A DNA stretch of 64,000 nt from Gordonia sp049847105 (GCF_049847105.1 NZ_JBNCNS010000001.1:1364001-1428000), one strand, 5' to 3'; numbered from the stretch's first letter, positions 53,601-61,340 are shown. Notes: generated from the letters alone by a model not told the origin. Made by a program: numbers and translations.

Positions 53601-56403
53601 ACTCGTCTTCAGCGCCCGGACGGGGGCGGTCGACGACACCGCACTCGCTGCTGTGGTCGAGCGTTTCGATCGCATCCTGCGGACCGTGTGCGCGGACCCG
53701 TCGGTCGCCGTGGACGCCCTTCCGTTCCTGACCGAATCCGAAGAGCAGCAAACAGTTCCGCTCCGAGGTCGGCCAGCGGAGCGGCCGATGACCTTGCGGC
53801 AGATCATCCGGGCGGCGGTGGATCGCCGGCCGGACGGTGTCGCCATCCGCTGGAACGGTCGATCGATCACCTATGCCGAGGCCGACCGGTGGTCCGACGA
53901 GGTGGCCTCTCACCTGTCCGCGGCCGGCGCGCGGTCCGAGGACTATGTCGCGATCGCCCTTCGCCGGTCGGCCGATTCGGTCCGCAGCGTATGGGCCGTC
54001 GCCAAGACCGGTGCCGCATTCCTGCCCGTCGACCCCACCTATCCGGCCGACCGCATCGCGCTGCTCCTCGAGGACTCCGGTGCGCGCCTGGGTGTGACAG
54101 ATCGCCGCACGCGTGCGCATCTCCCGGATTCGATCGAGTGGCTGGTTCTCGACGATCACCGGACCGAGCATCACCAGACGCGGCCGGAGGACGTGCCCGC
54201 ACACACCGGGAAACCACGAATCGAGCTCGCCGACAACGTCGATCACCCCGCCTACCTGATCTACACGTCAGGTTCCACCGGTACCCCCAAGGGCGTGGTG
54301 GTGTCGCACCGGGGCCTCGCCAATCTGGCCGGCGAGCGACGGCACACGTACCTCGTCGAAGAGGACTCGCGGTTCCTGCACAACACCTCACCGAGCTTCG
54401 ACATGTCCGTAGGTGAGCAGCTCGCGGCCCTGTCGGCGTCCGCGACCCTCGTGATCAGCGATTCCGAGGCGAGCCCGATGACGCTGCCCGATCTGGTCGG
54501 ACACGAGCGCGTGACCCACGCCCTGCTGACGCCGACGGCCCTCGCGACGATCGAACCCGACGCGCTCGAAGGACTTCGCGTGCTCGGGGTCGGCGGCGAG
54601 GCGATCGGACGCGAGCTGGTGTCCCGCTGGGCACCCGGTCGGGCGATGCGCAACGGGTACGGCCCCACCGAGGCCACCGACATCGCGACCGTGGCCTCGC
54701 TGGAACCCGAAACGGTCACGCCGACCGGCGCGGTCCCGATCGGCCGTCCGGTCCGGGGCTTCGAGATGGTCGTCCTCGATCCGGCGCTCCGACCGGTCGC
54801 GCGCGGGGTGGTGGGCGAGCTCTACGTCGCCGGCCCGGCCATCGCCCGGGGCTATCACGCCCGGCCGGCGCTGACCGCCGACCGGTTCGTCGCGAACCCG
54901 TTCGGTACACCCGGTGATCGGATGTATCGAACCGGCGACCTGGTGTCGCTCGCCGACGACGACTCGATCCGCTATCTCGGCCGCGCCGACCGACAGGTCA
55001 AGATCCGTGGTCATCGGATCGAACTGGGCGAGATCGAGGCGGCGCTGCTCCGGAGTCCGGCGGTTCGGCAGGCCGTGGCGGTCGGCAAGCCTGGCCCGCA
55101 AGGCCATACCGTGCTTGTCGGATACATTGTCGGACACGACTCCTCGCACCCCGACGTCGTGGCGCCACAATCCCGGGAGATCCTCGACGAGGTCGCGCGG
55201 ACCCTGCCGCGGCACCTGGTGCCGTCGACGATCGTGGTCCTCGACGCGATCCCCACGACACCGTCGGGCAAGGTCGACGAGCGGGCCCTACCCGATCCGG
55301 AGTTCGCCTCCACGACCGCGTATGCCCCGCCGTCGACGCCGACCGAGCACGTGGTCACCGAGGAGTTCGCGCACCAGCTGGGCATCGAACGCGTCGGTGT
55401 CGACGACGACTTCTTCCTGCTGGGCGGCACATCGATATCCGCATTCGCCATGGTTGCCCGACTTCGTGACCGGACAGGTTCTCTGTTGCCGATCGCTGCG
55501 GTGCTCGACGAACCGACTCCCCGCGCACTCGCCCGCAGCCTCGACGATCCAGATCCCGTGGCGGACGATGCTGCGCTGGGCGTCCTGCTACCGATCCGAC
55601 CGTTCGGCTCCGGCGCCCCGCTGTTCTGTGTTCATCCCGCCATCGGATTGTCGTGGGGTTACGCCGGATTGCTCCGCCACCTGGACGCCGACCGACCCGT
55701 GTACGGCCTACAGATCCCGGGAGTGGTCGATGACGACTCGGTGCTCTCGTACGACACGACCGACGACCTGGCGGACCGCTATCTCCGGGAGATCCGAAAC
55801 GTGGCGCCGCACGGTCCCGTCCACTTGCTGGGCTGGTCACTGGGCGGTGTGATCGCTCATTCGATCGCCGCCCGGATCGCGGCCGCCGGGGGCGTCGTCG
55901 GGTCGCTGACCTTGTTGGACAGCGTCCTGCCGGCGGCTCTGCCCGACCGGGACGACGCGATGCGACTGACAGACCTGGTCAGTGCACTCGGCCTCGAAGA
56001 TCACCCGATCGCGGCGATCAGGGACCACCACGCACCCGTGACACGGGCATCGGTGGATGATCTGCTGGCGGAGGTGGAGGACATGCCGCCAGGTCTGCAA
56101 CCCGAGGTCGTGTACTACCTGATCGATGCGGCCGCGCACACGGACAGGCTTCTCCGCAGGCATGTGCCGCCCGTGTACGACGGGGATGCGTTGTTCGTGG
56201 CGGCCGATCCGGACGGCACCGCCGACTCGACCGCGAAGTCGAGCTGGATGGGCCCCATCACCGGGCACGTCGACGACCTCCGGGTCCGGTGCACGCACTG
56301 GGAGATGTGCTCCCACGCCGCGATGCACGCCATCGGACCTGCGGTCGAAGCGTATCTACAGCGTCCCCGGCCGGCGCGCGGGAACGGTCGTGCGACGCCA
56401 TGA
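47677..56403 (+). CDS. Two-module siderophore NRPS, C-A-T-E-C-A-T-TE
   Basis: A 2,908-residue synthetase. C1 (about 30-455, HHVVVDGYG near 158) with no carrier upstream, A1 (485-985, TSGSTGTPKG), T1 (LGGDSI near 1027), E (1075-1500, HHLAVDGVSW, LEGHGRE, NYLGR), C2 (1575-2010, HHIVVDGWS), A2 (2040-2540), T2 (LGGTSIS near 2584) and TE (2640-2890, GWSLGG). The two A domains have nearly identical pocket regions (SFDMAVGEQ and SFDMSVGEQ; RNGYGPTEATDIA in both), so they probably use the same amino acid, the first being epimerised. Formylated hydroxyornithine is likely from the divergent formyltransferase. The start is TTG 47677 with GAGGAA 6 bases upstream. The stop overlaps the first ABC gene. Confidence 0.88.
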   Translation: MNPRTIDDQIGAAERLPESRRTDDVASPRLPLTAAQRGLWFAQQLIPDTPIVIATYVELHGDLDIDVLDRVCRRGLTEVECLIRIGEVDGVPYQVVDRSGEDHFPIVDVRDHDDPAAAAHQWMVADYTAGFDLLEDRLIRGAVLRLADGHHYWYSCIHHVVVDGYGAIRFMNRAAELYTAELAGTGASDDSYAASPLEDLVAADAAYRDSKRFRTDRDHWMAKARDLPAPLSPAGVAGPPDITPLRGGGLLSPGLSGRLAAAAERYQSIDAAVTIAAVAAYFAIATDTSDVVLSLPVTGRTNAVLRKAAGMVSNVVPIRMQVDAATTVGELVKATGLELTGALRHQRYRSEDLRADLVAADPARATNGAELGGLYGPTINVMNFPTDLELGSVAGHFNVLTSGPIADMMVNLYPAAEGTRVDILANHHLYDRDTLDRHHERMMAVLEAFAEGDPARRVLSIDTLSDAERDTLVPAPGPIAPPPRTLGAIIDEAIVRAPDAIAFTHHDRGAEHGSATYREAGHWAAAVGRHLADRGARPGTFVAIAIERSLDSVRSVWAVARSGAAFVPVDPDYPTERIRHILTDSGSTVGITTRALRDRLPDDVDWLVLDDLDDSDTACGEPGEGESAGAATQTARVDDPAYMIYTSGSTGTPKGVVVTHRGLSALAAERRHSYRVAPDSRFLHNTSPSFDMAVGEQISALSASATLVVATPGLTPDELADVITRAGVTHALLTPTVLSTLAPERLTGLRMLGVGGEAVTADLVRRWAPGREMRNGYGPTEATDIATVAALTADSAVTIGGPVHDFQVMVLDSWLRPVPPGVRGELYLAGPGLARGYHGLTALTATRFVACPLVSGARMYRTGDVVSWVPGDLHTPYLEYHGRSDNQVKIRGRRIELGEIEAALVQLAEVRHAVVTVRGTAAGARLVAHVVGVPGTPVDVDVVRSWCEQRLPVGLVPDSVMVLAHLPVTPNGKLDTSGLPEPTFAAEKPYRAPRTPTEQALADLFGQVLGGGRVGADDSFFTLGGDSIGAIGLVSRARANGLHFTPRDVFERKTVAALARVATTQDPRPRLDELPGGGVGRLPLTPIMRWLVGRPGGIDRYAQYLVLRLPTGIGRDGIVETLSAVIAHHDALRGRLVDEDTALSIDPESAVPVDLLVRRIDVDSDADLAEVARTALEAALGRLAPRDGIMSQFLWLHKESGDDLLIAAIHHLAVDGVSWRILVPDMMTAWSAVSAGEHPALEPVGTSLRRWAHGLTERTAELTDGEIGYWRSAFDAVTPDSNLQVDPTRDTVADLARTEMCLGADLTRAVVESIPTAFRATTEDVLVATLAAAVATSSPATSDTLVVQLEGHGREDSLLPGADLSRTVGWFTTAFPLPIDRGRLGVGPGGAPADPPDATAAIEAVKYVKELIRGLPSRGAGYGVIRYLASPPGHTMAGPGADSPAVSLNYLGRVSADAIPAEFAGLGWLPTDEVGRIAVTPDVGMPAVAPLDVNVIVTGATPADLTLTATVDHVARIVDEGTVSGVVARWEQILTLLADTVRHGAHGWTPSDVAPARVTQRDLDRWIARYPDLVDVWPSSPLQQGFAFHSALTSGVTAGFGPSDIYVSQATISLDGPVDADRLHTAARAVVARHPALRSAFTTSDNGELVTLLQGGAEPGWQVDDLTDLDPVRVPDLLDGIRYRQRAQPFSLDSAPLLRFGLVRTAPESFALIVTVHHIVVDGWSMPILLRDLLVLYATRGLEAALPDAPSYRNFLLWLADRDRGAARTAWSQAFAGRTQGTLLAPDATSSDPGSPRRATLDLGPERWARLAQCANDAGVTANTVVQSLWAIILERLAPGDDSTRGGLDVTFGATVSGRPAELDQVDETVGLFINTVPVRVRADAGEPVTAIWQRLHDDQACLIDHHHLGLADITQAAGPGAGFDTLVVFESYPVDTEGLVTANGIDGVRVVDVAMDEATHYPLTLTVEAQPRPRLVFSARTGAVDDTALAAVVERFDRILRTVCADPSVAVDALPFLTESEEQQTVPLRGRPAERPMTLRQIIRAAVDRRPDGVAIRWNGRSITYAEADRWSDEVASHLSAAGARSEDYVAIALRRSADSVRSVWAVAKTGAAFLPVDPTYPADRIALLLEDSGARLGVTDRRTRAHLPDSIEWLVLDDHRTEHHQTRPEDVPAHTGKPRIELADNVDHPAYLIYTSGSTGTPKGVVVSHRGLANLAGERRHTYLVEEDSRFLHNTSPSFDMSVGEQLAALSASATLVISDSEASPMTLPDLVGHERVTHALLTPTALATIEPDALEGLRVLGVGGEAIGRELVSRWAPGRAMRNGYGPTEATDIATVASLEPETVTPTGAVPIGRPVRGFEMVVLDPALRPVARGVVGELYVAGPAIARGYHARPALTADRFVANPFGTPGDRMYRTGDLVSLADDDSIRYLGRADRQVKIRGHRIELGEIEAALLRSPAVRQAVAVGKPGPQGHTVLVGYIVGHDSSHPDVVAPQSREILDEVARTLPRHLVPSTIVVLDAIPTTPSGKVDERALPDPEFASTTAYAPPSTPTEHVVTEEFAHQLGIERVGVDDDFFLLGGTSISAFAMVARLRDRTGSLLPIAAVLDEPTPRALARSLDDPDPVADDAALGVLLPIRPFGSGAPLFCVHPAIGLSWGYAGLLRHLDADRPVYGLQIPGVVDDDSVLSYDTTDDLADRYLREIRNVAPHGPVHLLGWSLGGVIAHSIAARIAAAGGVVGSLTLLDSVLPAALPDRDDAMRLTDLVSALGLEDHPIAAIRDHHAPVTRASVDDLLAEVEDMPPGLQPEVVYYLIDAAAHTDRLLRRHVPPVYDGDALFVAADPDGTADSTAKSSWMGPITGHVDDLRVRCTHWEMCSHAAMHAIGPAVEAYLQRPRPARGNGRATP

Positions 56404-57980
56404 GCGACGTCGAACTGGTCTCCATGGACCGCCGCGGCCGGATACCCGACGGCGCCCGCGTGTTGCGTGGTTCGATGCGGGACAACAGGCGCTCACTGAT
56501 CGCCTCGACCGCACTCCTGTCGCTGCATCAGCTCTGTGAGGTGTCGGTCCCCGTCCTCATCGGGGTGGCGGTCGATCGGGCGCTCGGCCATGCCGACGCG
56601 GCATCCCTCGTGCGGTGGTTGGCGGTGCTGGCCCTGGTCTTCCTCGTCCTGACCGTCGCGTACCGGTATGGGGCCCGGATCGCCATGACCGCGGCACAGG
56701 GCGAGGCACACCGACTCCGGATGCGATGTGCGGCAACCATCATCGAGGACACCCCGGTCACGTCACCGGATCTACGCGACGGCGAGATGTTGAGCATCTC
56801 CAACTCCGACGCCGACGAGACCGGCAACCTGCTCCGCTACGTCCCCCAGGCGGGATCGGCCGTCGTGGCGCTGATCGCCTGCGCCGCAGTGCTCATCGGC
56901 ATCGACAGCACTCTCGGCATCACCGTCCTGATCGCGGTACCTCTCATCCTCTCTCTGGTACAGCTCCTGTCCCCGTTCACAACCCGCCTCATCGGCGCGC
57001 AGCAGCATCACATCGGCCGTTCCACCGCACTCGCGGCCGATCTCGTGACCGGGATGCGCACGCTGCGCGGCATCGGCGCGCTCGACATCGCGTCCGACCG
57101 TTATCGGGAGGCCGACGGCCGCACCCGACTCGCGATGCGGCGCGCGGCCATCGGTCACGGCGCGTTCTTCGGTGCCGCCACCGGCGTGACCGGTCTGATC
57201 GCGGTCGGGGTCGCTGCATTGGCGGGGTGGTTCGCGTTGACCGACCAGATCACCGTCGGCGCACTCATCACCGTCCTCGGCCTGGCCCAGTTCCTGACCG
57301 AGCCGCTGGCGATCGCCGCGATGCTGCCGGGCCGCGTCGCGACGGCTCGCGCCTCGGCCGAACGCATCTCGACGCTGACCGCCCGACACCGATCCGCCGA
57401 CGACACCATCGTCCGTACCGACCGCGACTCGACAACCGCTCCGCCCCACCAGGGAGAGTTCGTGGCCGTCCGGGCCCCGGATTCCGCGACCGCTCGGGCA
57501 TACGCGAGCCAGATCGGTTCCGTCGCCCGACCCGATCTGCTGGTCGAACCACACTCGGTCGATCTGTTCACCGGAACGATCTGGTCGAATCTGGTCGTCG
57601 ACCGACGCAGTGCGCCGCCCCGGGCCGCGGTCGTCGAACTCCTGGAGGCCCTCGGAAGCCTGGACATCCTGGGCGGCGGCGGCGTCGAGGCTCTCGACAC
57701 CCCCGTCTCGGATCGCGGACTGTCACTGTCCGGAGGGCAGCGACAGCGACTCGCGCTGGTGCGCGCCCTCATCCGGGACCCGCGCACTCTCGTCCTCCAC
57801 GATCCGACGACCGCGGTCGACGCCATGACCGAGCGCGTCATCGCCGAAGCGGTGTACCGGCGTCGACACGGTCGCGGGGCGACCCGGACGACGACCGTGA
57901 TCACCAACAGTCCCGCATGGCTCAGGGTGGCCGATCGTGTGGTCACGCTCCCCTCGGGTGCCACGGAGCCCGCTTCATGA
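56400..57980 (+). CDS. ABC exporter half-transporter with degenerate nucleotide-binding domain
   Basis: A 526-residue ABC half-transporter. Six hydrophobic helices cover about residues 30-320. The NBD is short: where Walker A should be (near 359) the sequence reads VRAPDSATARAYAS, without GxxGxGKS/T. The signature SLSGGQRQRLALVRAL (near 445) is intact, but Walker B reads TLVLHDPTTAVD, with His-Asp-Pro in place of Asp-Glu-Pro, so the catalytic Glu is gone. It must act as the partner of the next half-transporter. ATGA overlap with the NRPS gene and with the next gene. Probable siderophore exporter, analogous to ExiT (inference). Confidence 0.85.
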   Translation: MSDVELVSMDRRGRIPDGARVLRGSMRDNRRSLIASTALLSLHQLCEVSVPVLIGVAVDRALGHADAASLVRWLAVLALVFLVLTVAYRYGARIAMTAAQGEAHRLRMRCAATIIEDTPVTSPDLRDGEMLSISNSDADETGNLLRYVPQAGSAVVALIACAAVLIGIDSTLGITVLIAVPLILSLVQLLSPFTTRLIGAQQHHIGRSTALAADLVTGMRTLRGIGALDIASDRYREADGRTRLAMRRAAIGHGAFFGAATGVTGLIAVGVAALAGWFALTDQITVGALITVLGLAQFLTEPLAIAAMLPGRVATARASAERISTLTARHRSADDTIVRTDRDSTTAPPHQGEFVAVRAPDSATARAYASQIGSVARPDLLVEPHSVDLFTGTIWSNLVVDRRSAPPRAAVVELLEALGSLDILGGGGVEALDTPVSDRGLSLSGGQRQRLALVRALIRDPRTLVLHDPTTAVDAMTERVIAEAVYRRRHGRGATRTTTVITNSPAWLRVADRVVTLPSGATEPAS

Positions 57981-59779
57981 CGGCGTTGCGGGTCGCCGAT
58001 CGAGCGGAGACGTCGCGCTGGCTGCTCAAGGCCGTGCGGGCCAGGCCAATGCTGACCGCGACCGTCGCGATGCTCTGCGCGGTGACCGCCATCTGTGCAG
58101 TGATTCCCGTACTCGCACTCGGGATTCTGGTGGATCGGGTGAGCAGCCAAGCGACCGCGGGATCGTTGATCCCGGTCGCACTGCTCGCCGCGTGCGCAGC
58201 CGTCGTCGGTGGGCTGGCCGCCGGTGCGACCATGTATGCGGTGGCACGCCTCGGGGCCGACGTGATCGCCGATCTACGCGCCGAGGCAGTGGATGCGGCC
58301 CTTCACCTTCCGCGCGCGACCATCGAGGTGGCCGGCCGCGGCGATGTGCTCTCGCGGGTGAACAACGACGTGACCGTCATCAATCGCGCGGTCACCACGG
58401 TAGTGCCGACGGTCGTGACCGCGGCAGCTCTCACCGTGGTCAGCGTGATCGCGATGGCCGGACTCGATTGGCGGCTGGGCCTCGCCGGTTTCAGCGCCAT
58501 CCCGTTCTACGTCGCGGCCCTGCGGTGGTACGTCCCCCGTTCGGCACCCGTTTACGCCGCGGAACGCGCCGCCGCGGCCGAACGCGCACAAGCCGTCGTC
58601 GAGTCGGCGACCAGTCGCGACACCGTCCTTGCCTACGGCCTGCAGGACCGTGAGCTCGACCGTATCGAGGAGGCCTCGCTGCGCACCCGGGACCTCGCGG
58701 TCTCGGTGTTCACCCTGTTCACCCGCCTGGTCGGCCGGGTGAACAGAGCCGAGTTCGTCGGTCTGGCAGCGATTCTCTCGATCGGCTTCTGGCTCGTGTC
58801 GACGGACGCCGTCACGGTCGGTGCGACGACCGCCGCCGCTCTGCTCTTCCATCGCCTGTTCAACCCGATCGGGATGATCCTCTACAGTTCCGCGGAGTTG
58901 CAGCTGGCAGGCGCCGGTCTCACCCGACTGGTCGGTGTCGTCGAGACGAAGTCGTCGGCACCCGATGAGGATTCCGACGTCGACACACCGGTCTCACCGG
59001 TCAGCCAGGCGGGATTGACACTGCGCGACATCCACTTCGGCTATACACCGGATCATGCGATTCTCCGTGGTCTCGACCTCGACATTCCCCGGGGCCATCG
59101 ACTCGCGCTGGTCGGCGCCAGCGGCGCCGGCAAGTCGACGGTCGGCGGCCTGATCGACGGCACCCTCGCGTGCGACCACGGAGAGATACTCAAACCGGCT
59201 GCCGCACAGGTCTTCACCATCAGCCAAGAGGTACACGTGTTTGCCGGACCGCTCATCGACGATCTCCGTCTGGCAGCGCCGGCCGCCACCCGCGCGGAAG
59301 CCTTCGAGGCGTTGGCCATCGTCGGTGCCGACGGGTGGGTGCGGTCATTGCCATCGGGGATCGACACCGTGGTCGGCGAGGGCGGGTTCCGCCTCGGCGA
59401 GGCTCGAGCGCAACAGGTCGCGCTGGCCCGTCTGGTGCTCGCCGACCCCGAGATCGCGATCCTGGACGAGGCGACGGCAGAGGCCGACAGCGACCAGGCC
59501 GCCGACCTCGATCGGGCGGCGTTGGCGGCAACCGCGGGACGCACGACATTGGTGATCGCACATCGACTCTCCCAGGCGCTCACCGCGGATTCCGTCGCGA
59601 TCATCTCCGAAGGCGTCATCACCGAACACGGCCCTCCGGACACACTCATCCGTGCGGGAGGCGAATTGACGCGGCTGTGGGACACCTTCCATGCGCAGCG
59701 CCCGGGCCACGATGACCATTCCGGTCCGGCCGAACATCCACCGCAGACAATCTCAACCGACATGAGGACTCACCGATGA
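57977..59779 (+). CDS. ABC exporter half-transporter, catalytic partner
   Basis: A 600-residue half-transporter: six helices in about residues 25-310 and an NBD from about 340. Walker A GASGAGKST (near 380) and Walker B IAILDEATAEAD (near 495) are intact and the H-loop is in VIAHRLSQ, but the signature region reads FRLGEARAQQVALARL instead of LSGGQ. Paired with the upstream gene, one composite ATP site (this Walker A/B with the partner's LSGGQ) is complete and the other is not. The acidic/basic tail has no known role. ATGA overlap at the start; its own stop overlaps a further ATG. Confidence 0.87.
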   Translation: MTALRVADRAETSRWLLKAVRARPMLTATVAMLCAVTAICAVIPVLALGILVDRVSSQATAGSLIPVALLAACAAVVGGLAAGATMYAVARLGADVIADLRAEAVDAALHLPRATIEVAGRGDVLSRVNNDVTVINRAVTTVVPTVVTAAALTVVSVIAMAGLDWRLGLAGFSAIPFYVAALRWYVPRSAPVYAAERAAAAERAQAVVESATSRDTVLAYGLQDRELDRIEEASLRTRDLAVSVFTLFTRLVGRVNRAEFVGLAAILSIGFWLVSTDAVTVGATTAAALLFHRLFNPIGMILYSSAELQLAGAGLTRLVGVVETKSSAPDEDSDVDTPVSPVSQAGLTLRDIHFGYTPDHAILRGLDLDIPRGHRLALVGASGAGKSTVGGLIDGTLACDHGEILKPAAAQVFTISQEVHVFAGPLIDDLRLAAPAATRAEAFEALAIVGADGWVRSLPSGIDTVVGEGGFRLGEARAQQVALARLVLADPEIAILDEATAEADSDQAADLDRAALAATAGRTTLVIAHRLSQALTADSVAIISEGVITEHGPPDTLIRAGGELTRLWDTFHAQRPGHDDHSGPAEHPPQTISTDMRTHR

Positions 59780-59814
59780 CCCCCACGACGTCAGACAACC
59801 ACCGCGTCTCGTAA
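59776..59814 (+). other. Twelve-codon open frame at the end of the ABC operon, possible remnant
   Basis: An ATG overlapping the ABC stop (ATGA, like every earlier junction in this operon) opens a frame of only 12 codons (MTPTTSDNHRVS). After the TAA the same frame continues open to a TAG at about 59893 (LDNGEATPLMARF...). No family recognised. It may be a decayed downstream gene, or chance. Confidence 0.25.
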
Positions 59815-59918
59815 CTCGACAACGGTGAGGCGACACCACTGATGGCCCGATTTGTGGCCCGGTTTGTGGAGCGCCCGAGCACATTCGGTTGGTAGCGGCC
59901 CGACGACCGTTCATTCGC

Positions 59919-60680
59919 TCAGGATTCGGGCGCGCCCGCTCGCCAGTACGCCTGCGCCTTCACACCCGCCTTGCCGAGTTTGTAGTCGTTCTTGAACGAG
60001 GCCGACACCGCCCGGGTGGCCTTCATGTCCAGGGCGACCCAGCCGAAATGGCCTGTCGCGTCGAACGCCGCATCGCGAACGGCCTCGATGAGGGCGTCTC
60101 CACCGCGGTCCCGTTTGATCCAGTTGACGGTGTCCTGGTCGCGAAGCCGCAACGGCAGCGACTTGTCGGACTCGTGCGCGTACTCGAACCAGACGGTGGC
60201 CGGGGTCGACGGATTCGCCGACACCGAGATCGCGTCGAGCAGCGAGTTGATCGCGGGCAGCGCGGCCGTGTCCCCGGCGATCAGCCAGCCGGCCGGCGCG
60301 GGCTCCGGGATGGCGAACTTGGACCCCATGAAGGTCGACGAGATCGTCTCCCCGGGCTCCGCGGCCTCGGCCCACCGGGTCGCCGCGCCGTCGTGCATCG
60401 CGAACTCGAGGTAGAACGAATCGGTCGCCGGCTCCGGGTCGACCAGGGTATAGGCGCGCTGATGCAGCTTGCCGTGCTTGTTCTCGAACCAGATCCGGAC
60501 CCACATGGTCGGATGGACCGGACGGTCGGTGAGCAGGCCGCCGCCGGTGAACCCCAGTCGGATGTACTCGTCGGTGATCCTCTCGTTGCTCGTGACCGTG
60601 AGCTCGTAGTCGTCGGCACCGAACAGTTTGAGGACGGCCCCCTGCCAGCCGCGCGATTTCGACTTCGTCATTTCCGCCAT
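59919..60680 (-). CDS. Siderophore-interacting flavin reductase (SIP family)
   Basis: A 253-residue FAD-dependent ferri-siderophore reductase (ViuB/SIP type). The FAD-binding motif is QRAYTLVDPEPATDSFYLEF (RxYT), followed by the SIP region GSKFAIPEPAPAGWLIAGDTAALPAI and WFEYAH. It releases iron from imported siderophore in the cytosol. Start ATG 60680 is preceded by GAGGAGGGG 8 bases upstream; a longer frame to 60710 lacks a site. An iron box precedes it. Convergent with the ABC operon, 139 bases apart. Confidence 0.88.
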   Translation of the reverse strand: MAEMTKSKSRGWQGAVLKLFGADDYELTVTSNERITDEYIRLGFTGGGLLTDRPVHPTMWVRIWFENKHGKLHQRAYTLVDPEPATDSFYLEFAMHDGAATRWAEAAEPGETISSTFMGSKFAIPEPAPAGWLIAGDTAALPAINSLLDAISVSANPSTPATVWFEYAHESDKSLPLRLRDQDTVNWIKRDRGGDALIEAVRDAAFDATGHFGWVALDMKATRAVSASFKNDYKLGKAGVKAQAYWRAGAPES

Positions 60681-60716
60681 CTGGACGACCCCTCCTCGGA
60701 GAACAGGCATTCGCTC

Positions 60717-60735
60717 TCAGGGTAGCCTACGCTAA
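60717..60735 (-). promoter_or_regulatory. Iron box upstream of the SIP gene
   Basis: Minus-strand TTAGCGTAGGCTACCCTGA matches the IdeR consensus at about 15 of 19 positions and lies 37 bases before the start codon, beyond the ribosome binding site. Confidence 0.8.
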
Positions 60736-60761
60736 CTGTCCAACTTCCTTCCCGCGGAGGA

Positions 60762-61109
60762 TCATGCCGGCGCGAGCGGCACCAGCCCGGGATGTGCGTC
60801 GAGATAGCTCTTGGTGAACGAGCACACCGGCCGAAGTCGGGCGCCTTGGCCGCGGACGTAGTCGACGGCACCGCGCATCAGACGTGTGCCGAGTCCGTGA
60901 CCGGTGTATTCGTCGTAGAGAACGGTGTGCAGGATGGTGATCGTCCGCTTGCCGTCCACGCAGTCGGTGCTGTACCCGAGGACGCCGACGAGGTCGCCGG
61001 CCACCCACAGCTCGAACCGCTCGCGGACCGGGTTGTGCACGACCTGCGAAATCTGCTGCAGGATCGCCTGCGCAGATTGCGGTGGCCGAGATCGATGTTT
61101 CCGTTGCAT
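60762..61109 (-). CDS. Small GNAT family N-acetyltransferase
   Basis: A 115-residue GNAT protein. After RERFELWVAGDLVGVLGY and ILHTVLYDEYTGHGLGTRLM (the acetyl-CoA loop HGLGT) it ends with RPVCSFTKSYLDAHPGLVPL, the pattern of the short YjdJ-like GNAT_acetyltr_3 group. Start ATG 61109 with GGAGG 5 bases upstream; a longer frame upstream has no homology. Substrate unknown. No iron box before it, so it is probably outside the siderophore regulon. Confidence 0.8.
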   Translation of the reverse strand: MQRKHRSRPPQSAQAILQQISQVVHNPVRERFELWVAGDLVGVLGYSTDCVDGKRTITILHTVLYDEYTGHGLGTRLMRGAVDYVRGQGARLRPVCSFTKSYLDAHPGLVPLAPA

Positions 61110-61202
61110 GAGCCCTCCGGCGCATCGGGAGATGACCCGATGACAGGACTCCCCTTCCCACCAGCGGACCTGGGACCATCTGTGATCCCGGTCACAAACC
61201 AT

Positions 61203-61223
61203 ACCCTACGATCCCGTAGGTAT
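61203..61223. promoter_or_regulatory. Imperfect palindrome upstream of the thiC riboswitch
   Basis: TACCCTACGATCCCGTAGGTA is an inverted repeat (CCTACG-ATC-CCGTAGG) in the 327-base gap between the GNAT and thiC. It resembles a TetR-type operator in form, but no regulator can be assigned. Confidence 0.35.
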
Positions 61224-61340
61224 CAGGAAACCGGCACAGGCTTTCGCGTGGGTAAGTATCGCGCGGTACGGGTGCACTGGTCGCCGAGGTCGTTCGGCAC
61301 GTAGGGTGTCGGATAGGCCGATCGGCCGCACAATTGCACA

